64,000 nt of DNA from Candidatus Gastranaerophilales bacterium (GTDB taxonomy: Bacteria > Cyanobacteriota > Vampirovibrionia > Gastranaerophilales > Gastranaerophilaceae), in the NCBI GenBank assembly GCA_944323935.1, contig CALUUJ010000011.1, positions 1 to 64,000 of the forward strand, written 5' to 3'. Both the position numbers and the translations under genes were made by a program. This document shows, one piece after another, positions 43,407 to 51,972 of the stretch. The notes beneath the pieces were generated by a model. It saw only the letters and a program-made list of their open reading frames with translations, made no database searches and was not told the origin of the DNA. Each line of letters opens with the position of its first letter. Position 1 is the stretch's first letter.

Positions 43407-44723
43407 ATGGTTATTATAAATTTAATTGTAATTTTATTTTTATTATTGGCAAACGGTTTTTTTGTTGCATCAGAGTTTGCTTTGGTTAGTGTAAGACAAA
43501 CCAGAATAAGTCAATTGGCAAATGAGGGGCATTCTACAGCAAAGATTACAGTAAATGCGTTGAAAGAACTGGATAGATATATTGCTGCGACTCAACTTGG
43601 TATAACTATTGCGAGTATAGGTCTTGGTTGGGTTGGTGAAGCTACACTCGCAAAAATCATTCAACCATTGTTCGATTTTTTACCGCATGTTTCAAATACG
43701 GTTGCTTCACATACAATCGCAGTAGCAATCGCATTTGTATTAATAACATTTATGCATGTTGTTTTGGGTGAATTGATGCCAAAATCTATAGCTCTTCAAT
43801 ATCCCGAAGAAACAGCTTTAACTGTTACAAGACCATTGGTTTTTACTTCTAAATTATTTACGCCGTTTATATTTCTTTTGAACGGTTTTGGAAATTGGTG
43901 TTTGAAATTGTTAAATATACCGCCTGCTCATCCTACACATGCCGTTCATACAGAAGAAGAAATTGACATGATTATTGATGCAAGTTACAAAGGTGGCGTT
44001 TTAAATGAAACAGAAAATTTTATCTTGAAGAATACATTGAAGTTCTCTGATTTAACAGCAAAACAAATTATGATACCAAGGTGTGATGTTGTTGCTTTAC
44101 CAGTAGATATAGAGCTGATAAAAATGCAGGAAATAATACTTGAAAATCAATATACAAGATATCCGGTATATGAGGACAATATTGATAATGTTCTTGGTAT
44201 TTTGCATGTAAAAGATTTATATTCTGCAAAAATGAAAAATGAAGAAATATCTTTAAAAAATATTTTAAGAAAGCCGTTTTTAGTTCCTGAAACTATGACA
44301 ATGGATGTATTGTTACAGAATTTTAAAAGTAATAAGACAGAAATTGCCATTGTTATAGATGAATTTGGAGGAATGTCAGGTATAGTTTCTTTAGAAGATG
44401 TTCTTGAAGAAATTTTTGGTGATGTTCAAGATGAATTTGATGAAGAAGAAAATAATATAAAAAAAGTTTCGGATAATAAATATATTATGAACGGCTTATT
44501 GAGAATAGATGAGTTTTTTGAGTATTTTTCAATAAAACATGAAGAAGATGATGAAGTTGAGACAATTGCAGGACTTGTACAAAAGTTGCTATGTCGAATG
44601 GCAAAAGTAAATGATGAAGTAAAAATAGAAAACTTAAAGATAAAAGTATTAGAAATAAAAGGCAGAAGAATAAAGAAACTTTTAGTTGAAAATCTCAATG
44701 AAGAAAATGTTTCTGCTGATTAG
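43407..44723 (+). CDS. hemolysin C/CorC-type membrane protein (CNNM-CBS-CorC)
   Basis: The 438-residue protein has an N-terminal CNNM (DUF21) membrane domain with four helices (LFLLLANGFFVASEFALVSVR; GITIASIGLGWVGEATLA). A CBS pair follows, with the family phrase MIPRCDVVALPVD and LGILHVKDLY. The C-terminal CorC_HlyC domain has VIDEFGGMSGIVSLEDVLEEI. Proteins of this type are implicated in magnesium or cobalt efflux, and 'hemolysin' is a historic name. Single gene. Confidence 0.93.
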   Translation: MVIINLIVILFLLLANGFFVASEFALVSVRQTRISQLANEGHSTAKITVNALKELDRYIAATQLGITIASIGLGWVGEATLAKIIQPLFDFLPHVSNTVASHTIAVAIAFVLITFMHVVLGELMPKSIALQYPEETALTVTRPLVFTSKLFTPFIFLLNGFGNWCLKLLNIPPAHPTHAVHTEEEIDMIIDASYKGGVLNETENFILKNTLKFSDLTAKQIMIPRCDVVALPVDIELIKMQEIILENQYTRYPVYEDNIDNVLGILHVKDLYSAKMKNEEISLKNILRKPFLVPETMTMDVLLQNFKSNKTEIAIVIDEFGGMSGIVSLEDVLEEIFGDVQDEFDEEENNIKKVSDNKYIMNGLLRIDEFFEYFSIKHEEDDEVETIAGLVQKLLCRMAKVNDEVKIENLKIKVLEIKGRRIKKLLVENLNEENVSAD

Positions 44724-44832
44724 TTTGAAAATATTTATTTATCATTTAATAATATAAGTTTTGGATAAATATAAGAGATTGTATAAAAGTTACTTACGAA
44801 ATGTGTATAGAGATTGAAGAAATACAGTATCC

Positions 44833-45630
44833 TTATTTTGATTTTGATGAATTTATGTTTATAAAAGGAATGGAGTTTCCAAGCATATAATAAGGAAGTT
44901 TTCCATCCCATTTTTGAACAGCTTCATACTCAACAAGAGATTTATTCTGAGAAAGAGCATTTGCTCTGATTTCCATAGATTTAGCTTCTGCCTGAGCTGA
45001 AATTAATTTTTGTTTTGCTTCTTCTTGAATCTGAACGGTTTTATTTTTTGCTTTTAATGCATCTTGTTCCGCTGTTACTTTACTTTCAATCGCTCTTTCA
45101 AATACATCAGAATAATTTATAGAAGTTATTTGAAAGTCAGTAACACTAATATAATTATCTTTTAGATGGTTTTGGAGCTTTGTTAATATTTCTCCTGTTG
45201 CTTGTTCTCTATTTGCAACAAGATCTTGAGCATTCCACTTTCCAATAACGTCTTTTATACTTCCTTCAACCACTGGCATTAGTATTTTATCTTCATAATC
45301 GCTTCCAACTTCTCTATACATTTTATATGCATTTTCTGGCTGTAAATTATAATTAATTACATAAGAAATTTTTGCCTGTTGTATATCTTTAGTATAAACA
45401 GAAGTATTTATAGATCTTTTCTGTGTTCTAACATTCATTGTTTCTATTTTCGATATAAATGGAGTTACTAAATGTATTCCTTCTGAAAAACTTTGGTCAG
45501 AAACTACACCTAATGTAACTTTTACACCTCTTTCACCAACTCCAACCATAGATATTGGATTGAAAAAAATAATAAATAAAATAATTAACGAGATTATTAT
45601 AATTGGAGTTGCCAGTTCTTTTTTATCCAT
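44833..45630 (-). CDS. prohibitin/SPFH (Band 7) membrane protein
   Basis: The 265-residue protein has one N-terminal membrane helix (about 9-27), the SPFH domain (MVGVGERGVKVTLG through ITSINYSDVFERAIESK) and a coiled coil rich in Ala, Glu and Lys (AEQDALKAKNKTVQIQEEA, AQAEAKSMEIRANAL). Prohibitin-like proteins form large rings or microdomains at the membrane and often regulate FtsH. No ftsH or nfeD gene is next to it. It is 11 bases downstream of a small hydrophobic protein gene. Confidence 0.92.
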   Translation of the reverse strand: MDKKELATPIIIISLIILFIIFFNPISMVGVGERGVKVTLGVVSDQSFSEGIHLVTPFISKIETMNVRTQKRSINTSVYTKDIQQAKISYVINYNLQPENAYKMYREVGSDYEDKILMPVVEGSIKDVIGKWNAQDLVANREQATGEILTKLQNHLKDNYISVTDFQITSINYSDVFERAIESKVTAEQDALKAKNKTVQIQEEAKQKLISAQAEAKSMEIRANALSQNKSLVEYEAVQKWDGKLPYYMLGNSIPFININSSKSK

Positions 45631-45641
45631 TTTTATATTCC

Positions 45642-45836
45642 TTATTTTATTAAAGCAAGTACTGCAAAAATTATATATATCAAAACTACAAACAATATAA
45701 AAATACTATAGCATTTTATAATGTTACTACGATATTTTTTATATAAGTTAACGTTCAATATAGTACTTAATATTATTATAATAATATTTATTATTAGAAA
45801 AATTACAAATAGAAATAATAAAATTCTTAATGCCAT
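45642..45836 (-). CDS. 64-residue two-helix membrane protein
   Basis: A very hydrophobic protein with two predicted membrane helices (about 3-25 and 42-62) separated by a basic loop (YKKYRSN). It precedes the SPFH gene by 11 bases and is probably its upstream operon partner. No family recognised. The ORF could start earlier in frame, but the strong hydrophobic start supports this ATG. Confidence 0.6.
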   Translation of the reverse strand: MALRILLFLFVIFLIINIIIIILSTILNVNLYKKYRSNIIKCYSIFILFVVLIYIIFAVLALIK

Positions 45837-45930
45837 AGTTTTCTTTCTCTAATATAAATTTATAGATTTTAATTATAGTTGTCAAATTTTTTCTGCATGT
45901 GGCAGAAACAAAATACTTTCTTCTCCTGTA

Positions 45931-45963
45931 AGACAAAAACAGACAGGTTGATCCTGTCTGTTT
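45931..45963 (-). terminator. terminator of the tRNA-Arg gene
   Basis: On the minus strand AAACAGACAGG (45953-45963) pairs with CCTGTCTGTTT (45937-45947), followed by T-rich TTTTTGTCT (45931-45939). It begins 5 bases after the tRNA end. Confidence 0.85.
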
Positions 45964-45967
45964 AAAA

Positions 45968-46041
<74 letters not shown>

Positions 46042-46189
46042 TCACAATGTTTATTAAATCACATAAATATAAAATTTCAAGACAAATTTTAAAAAAAATC
46101 AAATGTAACAAATGTAAATTTATTTTATAAACTAGCAAATCTTAAGAAAAAAAATACTTTATTTATATGTTAGGCAGGAGAAAATATAA

Positions 46190-46519
46190 ATGATCTCACT
46201 AAATCCATATCAATACAATCAAATGCAAGCAGCCGGAGCAAGTAGCTCTGGAATTTCGTTTGGTGGAGGTCAGCAGCATTTTACACCTCAAGGAGCTGAG
46301 GAAAAGAACATTTTTGCATCAGATAATAATGTGTCAAGTTCTTCTGTTCAGGGTTTATCTGGTTTAAATTCCGGTAATTGGGGCGGTGTAAATAGTATTA
46401 GGCAAAATCAAGGTGGAGATGTTGGTCTTGTTGAACGCCTTGATAGAATGGATGCTGCATATCAAAAACCAAATCAACAAAATGAATATCTGGCAAATAA
46501 GCTTGATTTCTATGCTTAA
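46190..46519 (+). CDS. small Gly/Ser/Gln-rich orphan protein
   Basis: A 109-residue polar protein, with a Gly/Ser-rich N-terminus (AAGASSSGISFGGGQQHF) and a C-terminal part that may be helical (LVERLDRMDAAYQ). It contains no hydrophobic segment or cysteine. AGGAG precedes the ATG, and the composition is that of lineage-specific structural or exported proteins. It has the same N-terminal ISFG-type phrase seen in other orphans of the window. Unknown function. Confidence 0.7.
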   Translation: MISLNPYQYNQMQAAGASSSGISFGGGQQHFTPQGAEEKNIFASDNNVSSSSVQGLSGLNSGNWGGVNSIRQNQGGDVGLVERLDRMDAAYQKPNQQNEYLANKLDFYA

Positions 46520-46556
46520 TATTTGATTAAATTAAAATTTTAGATATAATTATTGT

Positions 46557-46796
46557 ATGAAGAATCTGTACAACATTGATGACTGGTCAGATGTTTCTTG
46601 TCTTAGATTGGGTGAAATTTTACTTGAATCAGGCAAGATAAATCTTTATCATTTATCTATGGTTCTGGATGTTCAGCGCTTTAAAAAAATGCCAATGGGT
46701 GAAATTTTTTTATCTATGAAAGTCATAAGTAAAAAAGATTTGAAGCAGGCATTGTTAATTCAAAAAATGATACAGAAAAGATGCAATAATGCATAA
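46557..46796 (+). CDS. stand-alone MshEN/T2SSE-N-like domain protein
   Basis: The 79-residue protein has two copies of the pattern found in the N-terminal domain of type II secretion/pilus ATPases: LRLGEILLESGKINLYHLSM, then MPMGEIFLSMKVISKKDLKQ. The MshEN form of this domain binds cyclic di-GMP. No ATPase is attached. It overlaps the metallophosphoesterase gene by 8 bases. It has no ribosome site that I can see, and starts 37 bases after the preceding gene. Confidence 0.7.
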   Translation: MKNLYNIDDWSDVSCLRLGEILLESGKINLYHLSMVLDVQRFKKMPMGEIFLSMKVISKKDLKQALLIQKMIQKRCNNA

Positions 46797-47613
46797 AATA
46801 TCTAAAAAAATTTTATTATTCTTTTTCGCCTTTCTTGTATTGCAAGGAGTCTCTTTTGCAGAGATATTTGAGTTTGCTCAAATAAGTGATGTGCATTATT
46901 CACTTGATGATAAAAGCATGGATAAATATTTGTATTTTTTGTCTTTATCTTTAAAGAAAAGAAATCCGGATTTTGCCGTTTTTCTTGGTGATAATGTGGA
47001 TAAATCAAGAGAAGAAGATATTATAGGTTTTATGCGTGCAATTCATCCTATAAAAATACCTTATTATATTGTTTTGGGTAAAAATGATGCACATAAATTA
47101 AGCGGTATTGAAAAAGAAACATATCTTGATATTGTTACAACATTTAATCGTAATCAGGAAGATGCATTAAAATATTATTATTTTAAGCCCAATAGTGATT
47201 TTATTTGTGTAGTATTAGATGATAATCCTGATTTTGCACCGTCCAAACATGGTCAAATTGGTGATGATCAACTTGCTTGGCTTGAAAAACTTCTTGTAAA
47301 ATATCCCAAAAAAATATTTATAATATTTCATCATTGTCCTTTGATGCCGCCGAGAGTTGAGTATAAATTATCTATGTTGAATACAGAAAAATATCAAGAA
47401 CTCTTGAAAAAATATAATAATATACTTTTGATTTCAACAGGACATTATCATCAAGAAGCGGTTCAGACAGATGAAAACGGAATAAGGCATATCTCTGCCC
47501 CTGCGTTCAAAGATATACCTCATTCATATCAAATAATTAAAATAATATATGATGAAAAGACTTATAAGTCTCCGAAAGATATTCAGGTTGTTGTTTCTCG
47601 TGTAAGAGTTTAA
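46789..47613 (+). CDS. exported calcineurin-like metallophosphoesterase
   Basis: The 274-residue protein has a signal peptide (ILLFFFAFLVLQGVSFA) and the metallophosphoesterase motifs QISDVHY, FLGDNVD, GKNDAH (family GNH[DE]), FHHCP and TGHYHQ. The GNHD position reads GKND, a small departure. Secreted enzymes of this family hydrolyse nucleotides, phospholipids or phosphoproteins. It is translationally coupled to the MshEN-like gene and its stop abuts the convergent regulator gene. Confidence 0.87.
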   Translation: MHKISKKILLFFFAFLVLQGVSFAEIFEFAQISDVHYSLDDKSMDKYLYFLSLSLKKRNPDFAVFLGDNVDKSREEDIIGFMRAIHPIKIPYYIVLGKNDAHKLSGIEKETYLDIVTTFNRNQEDALKYYYFKPNSDFICVVLDDNPDFAPSKHGQIGDDQLAWLEKLLVKYPKKIFIIFHHCPLMPPRVEYKLSMLNTEKYQELLKKYNNILLISTGHYHQEAVQTDENGIRHISAPAFKDIPHSYQIIKIIYDEKTYKSPKDIQVVVSRVRV

Positions 47614-48189
47614 CTATTTACTTTCTTTATAAACATAATTTCTTGCGCAAGCAAACATTGCATTTGCCAGTCCTTGATTGCTATCGAAATTAAAACCTGA
47701 TGTTTTTAATAATTGGCGCATTCTTTCTTCCCAGAAATCATACATTTCTTCTTTTGAAACATCAAGAACTGAAGCAATAACACTAACTTCTTCCCAGTCA
47801 AGGGGAATTGGTCTTGCACCTCTTAGAATATCAACAATTTCGAGTCTTTGTTTTCTTGGAAATGATTTTAAAAATTGAACTGTTGATAAATTCTTTTCTT
47901 TTTGTTTCTCTCTTATAAATTCAGTTGTTTCATCAATTAAAATTGGATCTTGCGGAATTTTATATTCTACAAATTCTTCGGGAGAAATATCCATTACTGT
48001 TGCGATTCTTTCAAGAGTTGTACTTCTTGTTGAAAAAGGGATAGTTTCGTCTATCAGGTTATATACATAAGAAAGTGTTACTCCAATCATTTGGGCAAAA
48101 TCCTTTTTATGTAAGTGTGTGTTTTCCAAAAAATTATAAAGCATTTCACTGCTTTTCATTCTAATTATAGAATCTTTATTTTTAGTCAT
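47614..48189 (-). CDS. XRE-like helix-turn-helix protein
   Basis: The 191-residue protein has two helix-turn-helix segments. The first (about 20-80) is FAQMIGVTLSYVYNLIDETI ... RIATVMDISPEEFVEYK, the usual XRE/Cro form. The second (about 105-160) is similar: FLKSFPRKQRLEIVDILRG ... VSVIASVLDVSKEEMYDFWEE. It is likely a transcription regulator with two DNA-binding modules. Its targets are unknown. It is divergent from pth. Confidence 0.78.
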   Translation of the reverse strand: MTKNKDSIIRMKSSEMLYNFLENTHLHKKDFAQMIGVTLSYVYNLIDETIPFSTRSTTLERIATVMDISPEEFVEYKIPQDPILIDETTEFIREKQKEKNLSTVQFLKSFPRKQRLEIVDILRGARPIPLDWEEVSVIASVLDVSKEEMYDFWEERMRQLLKTSGFNFDSNQGLANAMFACARNYVYKESK

Positions 48190-48289
48190 AAGTTGTCTCC
48201 TATTTTTTATAATAATTAGTCATTTTCTAAAGTTTTTAATTGGTAAGTTGAATATAAATGTGGGATAATTTATAAAAAAGGAAGCATGG

Positions 48290-48856
48290 ATGAAATTATT
48301 AATCTGTTTAGGAAATCCCGGTATAAAATACGAAAATACGAGACATAATGTCGGATTTATGTTTGCCGATTTACTTTCTGAAAAGTTAGGGTGTAATTTT
48401 TCAAATGAAGCAAAATTTAAGTGTGAAATAGCCAAAGGCGTATATAAAAATGAGGCAATATGGATTATTAAGCCTCAAACATATATGAATTTATCAGGTG
48501 AGTCACTGGCTTTATTGAAGAATTTCTATAAGATTGATATAAATACTTTATTGCTTATTTATGATGATATTTCTCTTGATTTAGGAATTATAAGGTTTAG
48601 GGCGAAGGGGTCAGATGGCGGTCATAACGGAGTGAAATCTATTATAAAACATGCTCAAACACAAGTTTTTGACAGAATTAAGATAGGAATTGGTCCACAG
48701 CCGTCTTATATGAAATCTGAAGATTATGTGCTTCAAAATTTTTCACACGATGATATAAAAATTTTAAATGAGACTTTAAACAGAGTAATAGACGCTTTTT
48801 TCTATTATTGTGATGTAAATGCTGATTTAAATAAAGTTCAGAATAAATATAATTAG
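48290..48856 (+). CDS. pth: peptidyl-tRNA hydrolase
   Basis: A 188-residue Pth: MKLLICLGNPGIKYENTRHNVGF carries the catalytic His in TRHNVGF and the Asn before PG, PQTYMNLSG is the substrate-loop motif, and IYDDISLDLGIIRFRAKGSDGGHNG has the catalytic Asp. It recycles tRNA from peptidyl-tRNA released during abortive translation. AAAGGAAGC precedes the ATG. The gene is single; a candidate ncRNA on the other strand lies downstream. Confidence 0.96.
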   Translation: MKLLICLGNPGIKYENTRHNVGFMFADLLSEKLGCNFSNEAKFKCEIAKGVYKNEAIWIIKPQTYMNLSGESLALLKNFYKIDINTLLLIYDDISLDLGIIRFRAKGSDGGHNGVKSIIKHAQTQVFDRIKIGIGPQPSYMKSEDYVLQNFSHDDIKILNETLNRVIDAFFYYCDVNADLNKVQNKYN

Positions 48857-48907
48857 TTATTTTATTAATTATTTTAAGTAAATTTTTCTATCTTATTTCT
48901 AATTAAA

Positions 48908-48932
48908 TAAAAAAAAGAGGGCATTAAGCCCT
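48908..48932 (-). terminator. minus-strand terminator of the ncRNA candidate
   Basis: On the minus strand AGGGC-TTAAT-GCCCT is followed by CTTTTTTTT, a good intrinsic terminator. It is positioned to end a transcript coming from about 49100. Confidence 0.75.
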
Positions 48933-49100
48933 ACTGTCTGGAATTAAGAATAGTTGGAAGTATGAAAAAGATACTTATATATAACTAAATAAATCTTTTT
49001 AATACAATTCGACAACAGGATAAAAGAAAAATACCTCTTCTGGGTAGTATTCAAAGAGGCCATTAAGTGCATATAATACACTTAATGGCAAAAAGCCCGT
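48908..49100 (-). ncRNA. candidate structured non-coding RNA
   Basis: The 372-base gap between pth and the gene at 49229 holds no ORF but, on the minus strand, a set of long stems ending in a terminator. The elements in order are: GCCATTAAGTG/CACTTAATGGC (49079-49089 with 49059-49069), CCTCTT/AAGAGG, and a long stem of GAATT (49006-49010)/AATTC, GTAT/ATAC and AAAAAGAT/ATCTTTTT (48993-49000 with 48965-48972). It ends with the AGGGC terminator. Size (about 190 bases) and a bulged long hairpin recall 6S RNA, but two strong hairpins on the 5' side do not fit. A minus-strand promoter was not found convincingly. Confidence 0.45.
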
Positions 49101-49145
49101 AAAATAAGGAAATTATTAATTTGTAATATTTTATATTTTAAAGTA

Positions 49146-49174
49146 TTGACAAAATATTTTTTCTAATACATAAT
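49146..49174 (+). promoter_or_regulatory. promoter for the gene at 49229
   Basis: Consensus -35 TTGACA (49146-49151), 17-base spacer, -10 CATAAT (49169-49174). The leader of about 50 bases has a short self-complementary stretch, AAAGTG...CACTTT (49189-49208), before the AAAGAGG ribosome site. Confidence 0.6.
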
Positions 49175-49228
49175 GAATATATAAAATAAAGTGTAGTTAA
49201 AACACTTTAAACGAAAGAGGTAAACGAA

Positions 49229-49513
49229 ATGAAAGTAAATTCAATAAATTCATTTAATTATAACTCAATAAGACCAAGTTTTAAACATACGGCTGTTCCA
49301 TATCCGGAATATGAAAGTGCTTATTATAAAGATCCTGAAACAATAGGAACAAAAATTTTGAGTATAGCAGATAAGATATCTGAGCTATTTAGTCCAAAAG
49401 TTACGAAAGAAGCTGAAGAAATTAAGTCTGGTATAGATAAGTTATATTCAAAACAAACTGAGAAAAAGAGTGATGTCTCTCCGAAGAAACAGCTATTATC
49501 AGTTCTCGCTTAA
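49229..49513 (+). CDS. small orphan protein
   Basis: A 94-residue soluble protein: polar N-terminus MKVNSINSFNYNSIRPSFKHTA, then an amphipathic helix region (GTKILSIADKISELF and EAEEIKSGIDKLY) and a basic end. AAAGAGG precedes the ATG. The N-terminal layout (short polar, then PSFK) is like that of other orphans in the window. No family recognised. Confidence 0.65.
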   Translation: MKVNSINSFNYNSIRPSFKHTAVPYPEYESAYYKDPETIGTKILSIADKISELFSPKVTKEAEEIKSGIDKLYSKQTEKKSDVSPKKQLLSVLA

Positions 49514-50382
49514 ACGTTCTCGTTTTCGTTTAAAACCCATTTTCTTCTTAATTTCCACTGTATTATCGTTAGAGTAAGAATAAACACGAATAGGATATAT
49601 GCTATTGCTGATGCTTTTCCTATATTGAAGAATTCAAAAGCATTTTTGTACAGCCAATAGACAAGTATGTTTGTTGAATTTTCCGGTCCGCCTTGTGTCA
49701 TTAAATATATTAAGTCGAATACTTGAAAAGAACTTATTGTTGTTATCAATAGCACGAAAAATATTGTAGGGCTTAGTAAAGGGATTGTTATATTGAAGAA
49801 TATTCTTTTGTTGGTCGCTCCATCAATTTTTGCTGCTTCATAAACTTGTTCATTTATTGTAGAAAACCCCGAAATAAAAATTATCATATTGTATCCGATT
49901 AGTTTCCATACAGAAACAAAGATTAAAGCCGGCATTGCAAGGTTTGAGTCATATAACCATTGCAAATTTGATTTTAAAATATAATTTATAATGCCTATAT
50001 TAGGGTCAAAAATCCATTGCCAAACCATTGCAACTACAATCATTGGAGTTATAAATGGTAAAAAATATGCTGTTTTATATATTTCTTTCCCTAATATTTT
50101 GTTTTTTATTATAGAAGCAAGTATTAAGGGAATAAATGTTGCAAATACAGTTACAGAAATTGCATATACAATAGTATTTTTTAATATTAACCAGAAATCT
50201 TCTGATGTTAACAGATCTATATAATTGAGAAAACCGGTAAATTTAATTTCTGAGATTAAATTCCATTTAAAGAAACTTAAAATAAAAGAAAAAACAGATG
50301 GTAAAAATATAAAAATTACACATCCTAAAAAAGATGGTAAAACAAAGGCAAAAAATATTAGTTCTCTTTTATTAAATTTCAT
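49510..50382 (-). CDS. sugar-type ABC transporter permease (MalF/UgpA-like)
   Basis: A 290-residue permease with six predicted helices. It has the family N-terminus (FAFVLPSFLGCVIFIFLPSVFSF), ITPMIVVAMVWQWIFDPNIGIINYIL, and the EAA loop YEAAKIDGATNKRIFFNITIPLL. These form half of the channel for a carbohydrate importer. The partner permease and the ATPase are not adjacent; a binding protein of the right class lies at 61042. Overlaps the convergent gene by 4 bases. Confidence 0.9.
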   Translation of the reverse strand: MKFNKRELIFFAFVLPSFLGCVIFIFLPSVFSFILSFFKWNLISEIKFTGFLNYIDLLTSEDFWLILKNTIVYAISVTVFATFIPLILASIIKNKILGKEIYKTAYFLPFITPMIVVAMVWQWIFDPNIGIINYILKSNLQWLYDSNLAMPALIFVSVWKLIGYNMIIFISGFSTINEQVYEAAKIDGATNKRIFFNITIPLLSPTIFFVLLITTISSFQVFDLIYLMTQGGPENSTNILVYWLYKNAFEFFNIGKASAIAYILFVFILTLTIIQWKLRRKWVLNENENV

Positions 50383-50484
50383 TTTATTACAACATTTTCT
50401 TATTATTTTTGATTTTGCTTATAATATTTTCTATAATGTTGAGTATAATCGTTTTTTTATTTTGAAACAAGGATATAAATAAAT

Positions 50485-51972
50485 ATGACAAAAACAGTTG
50501 ATTTTAGCGCTTTTGGAAAAAATGATATTCGTGGTATATATGGCGAAGATGTTACAGAAGAATTATTTTATTATGTCGGTAAAGGATATGTTAAATATAT
50601 TCAAGATAAGACTGGTTTGGCTCCAAATGATATTTGGATAACTATTTCAAGAGATGCCAGACTCCATTCTGAATCACTTGCAAAAACCTTAATAAAAGGT
50701 ATTGTTCATATGGGGTCTAATGCTATTAATTTGGATATTGTCCCAACTCCAATCGGATATTTTTCCGAATTTGTTTCTATTCCTGAAAGTATATCAAAAG
50801 ATGCAAAAATTTCAGGTGCTTTAATTGTTACTGCAAGCCATAATCCTCCTGAGTATAACGGTTTAAAGCTTACTTTTAATAAATCATCTTTGAATGAAGA
50901 AGAGATAAAAAAGGTCAAAGAGTATACTATTGAGCAAATGAGTAATGATATTACTTCAGTGAAGCATGGTGAATCAAGATTATATAACATTCTGCCTCAA
51001 TATATAGATTTTCTGACTTCACGATTTGGGAGAATTGGCAAGGGTATAAAAGTTGTTGTCGATAGTGCAAATGGTACAGCTGGTGTTGTTGCCCCTAAAC
51101 TATATTCTGATATTGGCTGTGATGTTATTGAATTATACTCTGAGCCTGATGGTAAATTCCCTAATCATCATCCGAATCCCAGTGATTTATCAACATTAGA
51201 TGATGTAAAGAAGAAAGTTATAGAGACAAAAGCTGATATTGGTATAGCTTTTGACGGTGATTCAGATAGATTGGGTATAATAGATTCAGATGGTAATGCA
51301 TTGACCGGTGATAAATTATTATATATTTATGCGCAAGATGTTATAAAGGATTTATCCGTCAGAGGTGAAAAGCCTACAGTTGTTTCAGAAGTTAAATGTT
51401 CGCAGGTTTTATTTGATGAAATCAATGCTCAAGGCGGTAACGCAATAATGTGTAAGACAGGACATGGTTATATTAAATCAAAGATGAAAGAAACAAATGC
51501 TATATTAGCAGGTGAAATGTCCGGGCATATGTTTTTTAAAGACAGATATTACGGTTTTGATGATGCCGTGTATGCAGGTTGCAGAGTAATTGAAATTTTA
51601 GCAAAAAACAAAAGAACAAATCCTAATTTTAAATTAAATGATTTATTACTACCATTTAATAAAGTTTGTACTTTAGATGAAGTTAGATATAACTGTAAAA
51701 ATAATCTAAAAAAACAGGTTCTTTCTGATATAACTGAAAAAATAAAAAAAGATGATATGATATTCGGTACAAAAATTAATGACATCGTGACATTAGACGG
51801 TTTGAGGATTATATTTCCTGATGGATTTGCTTTAATAAGACAAAGTAATACAGAACCTGTATTTACACTTAGATTTGAAGCTTCAAAAGAAAAAAAAGCG
51901 ATAAATTATAAAAATGTTATGATTTCGCTTCTTGATGAAAGTATTTCCAAATATTCAGAAGGTGAGGAATAA
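50485..51972 (+). CDS. phosphoglucomutase/phosphomannomutase
   Basis: A 495-residue alpha-D-phosphohexomutase. The start FSAFGKNDIRGIYGEDV, the active-site serine in TASHNPPEYNG, the magnesium loop GIAFDGDSDRLGIID, and the sugar loop GEMSGHMFF are all present, with the C-terminal phosphate loop RQSNTEPVFTLRFEA. It interconverts hexose 1- and 6-phosphates for glycogen and cell-envelope sugars. The stop overlaps the sppA start by one base (TAATG), so the pair is coupled. Confidence 0.93.
   Translation: MTKTVDFSAFGKNDIRGIYGEDVTEELFYYVGKGYVKYIQDKTGLAPNDIWITISRDARLHSESLAKTLIKGIVHMGSNAINLDIVPTPIGYFSEFVSIPESISKDAKISGALIVTASHNPPEYNGLKLTFNKSSLNEEEIKKVKEYTIEQMSNDITSVKHGESRLYNILPQYIDFLTSRFGRIGKGIKVVVDSANGTAGVVAPKLYSDIGCDVIELYSEPDGKFPNHHPNPSDLSTLDDVKKKVIETKADIGIAFDGDSDRLGIIDSDGNALTGDKLLYIYAQDVIKDLSVRGEKPTVVSEVKCSQVLFDEINAQGGNAIMCKTGHGYIKSKMKETNAILAGEMSGHMFFKDRYYGFDDAVYAGCRVIEILAKNKRTNPNFKLNDLLLPFNKVCTLDEVRYNCKNNLKKQVLSDITEKIKKDDMIFGTKINDIVTLDGLRIIFPDGFALIRQSNTEPVFTLRFEASKEKKAINYKNVMISLLDESISKYSEGEE

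Noticed and set aside
44724-44832. Terminator between the convergent CorC and SPFH genes
   Set aside because: No stem of more than a few bases with a T run could be found.
48911-49100. The ncRNA candidate being 6S RNA
   Set aside because: Length and one bulged stem fit, but two strong hairpins on the 5' side and no convincing closing stem do not; left as unassigned.
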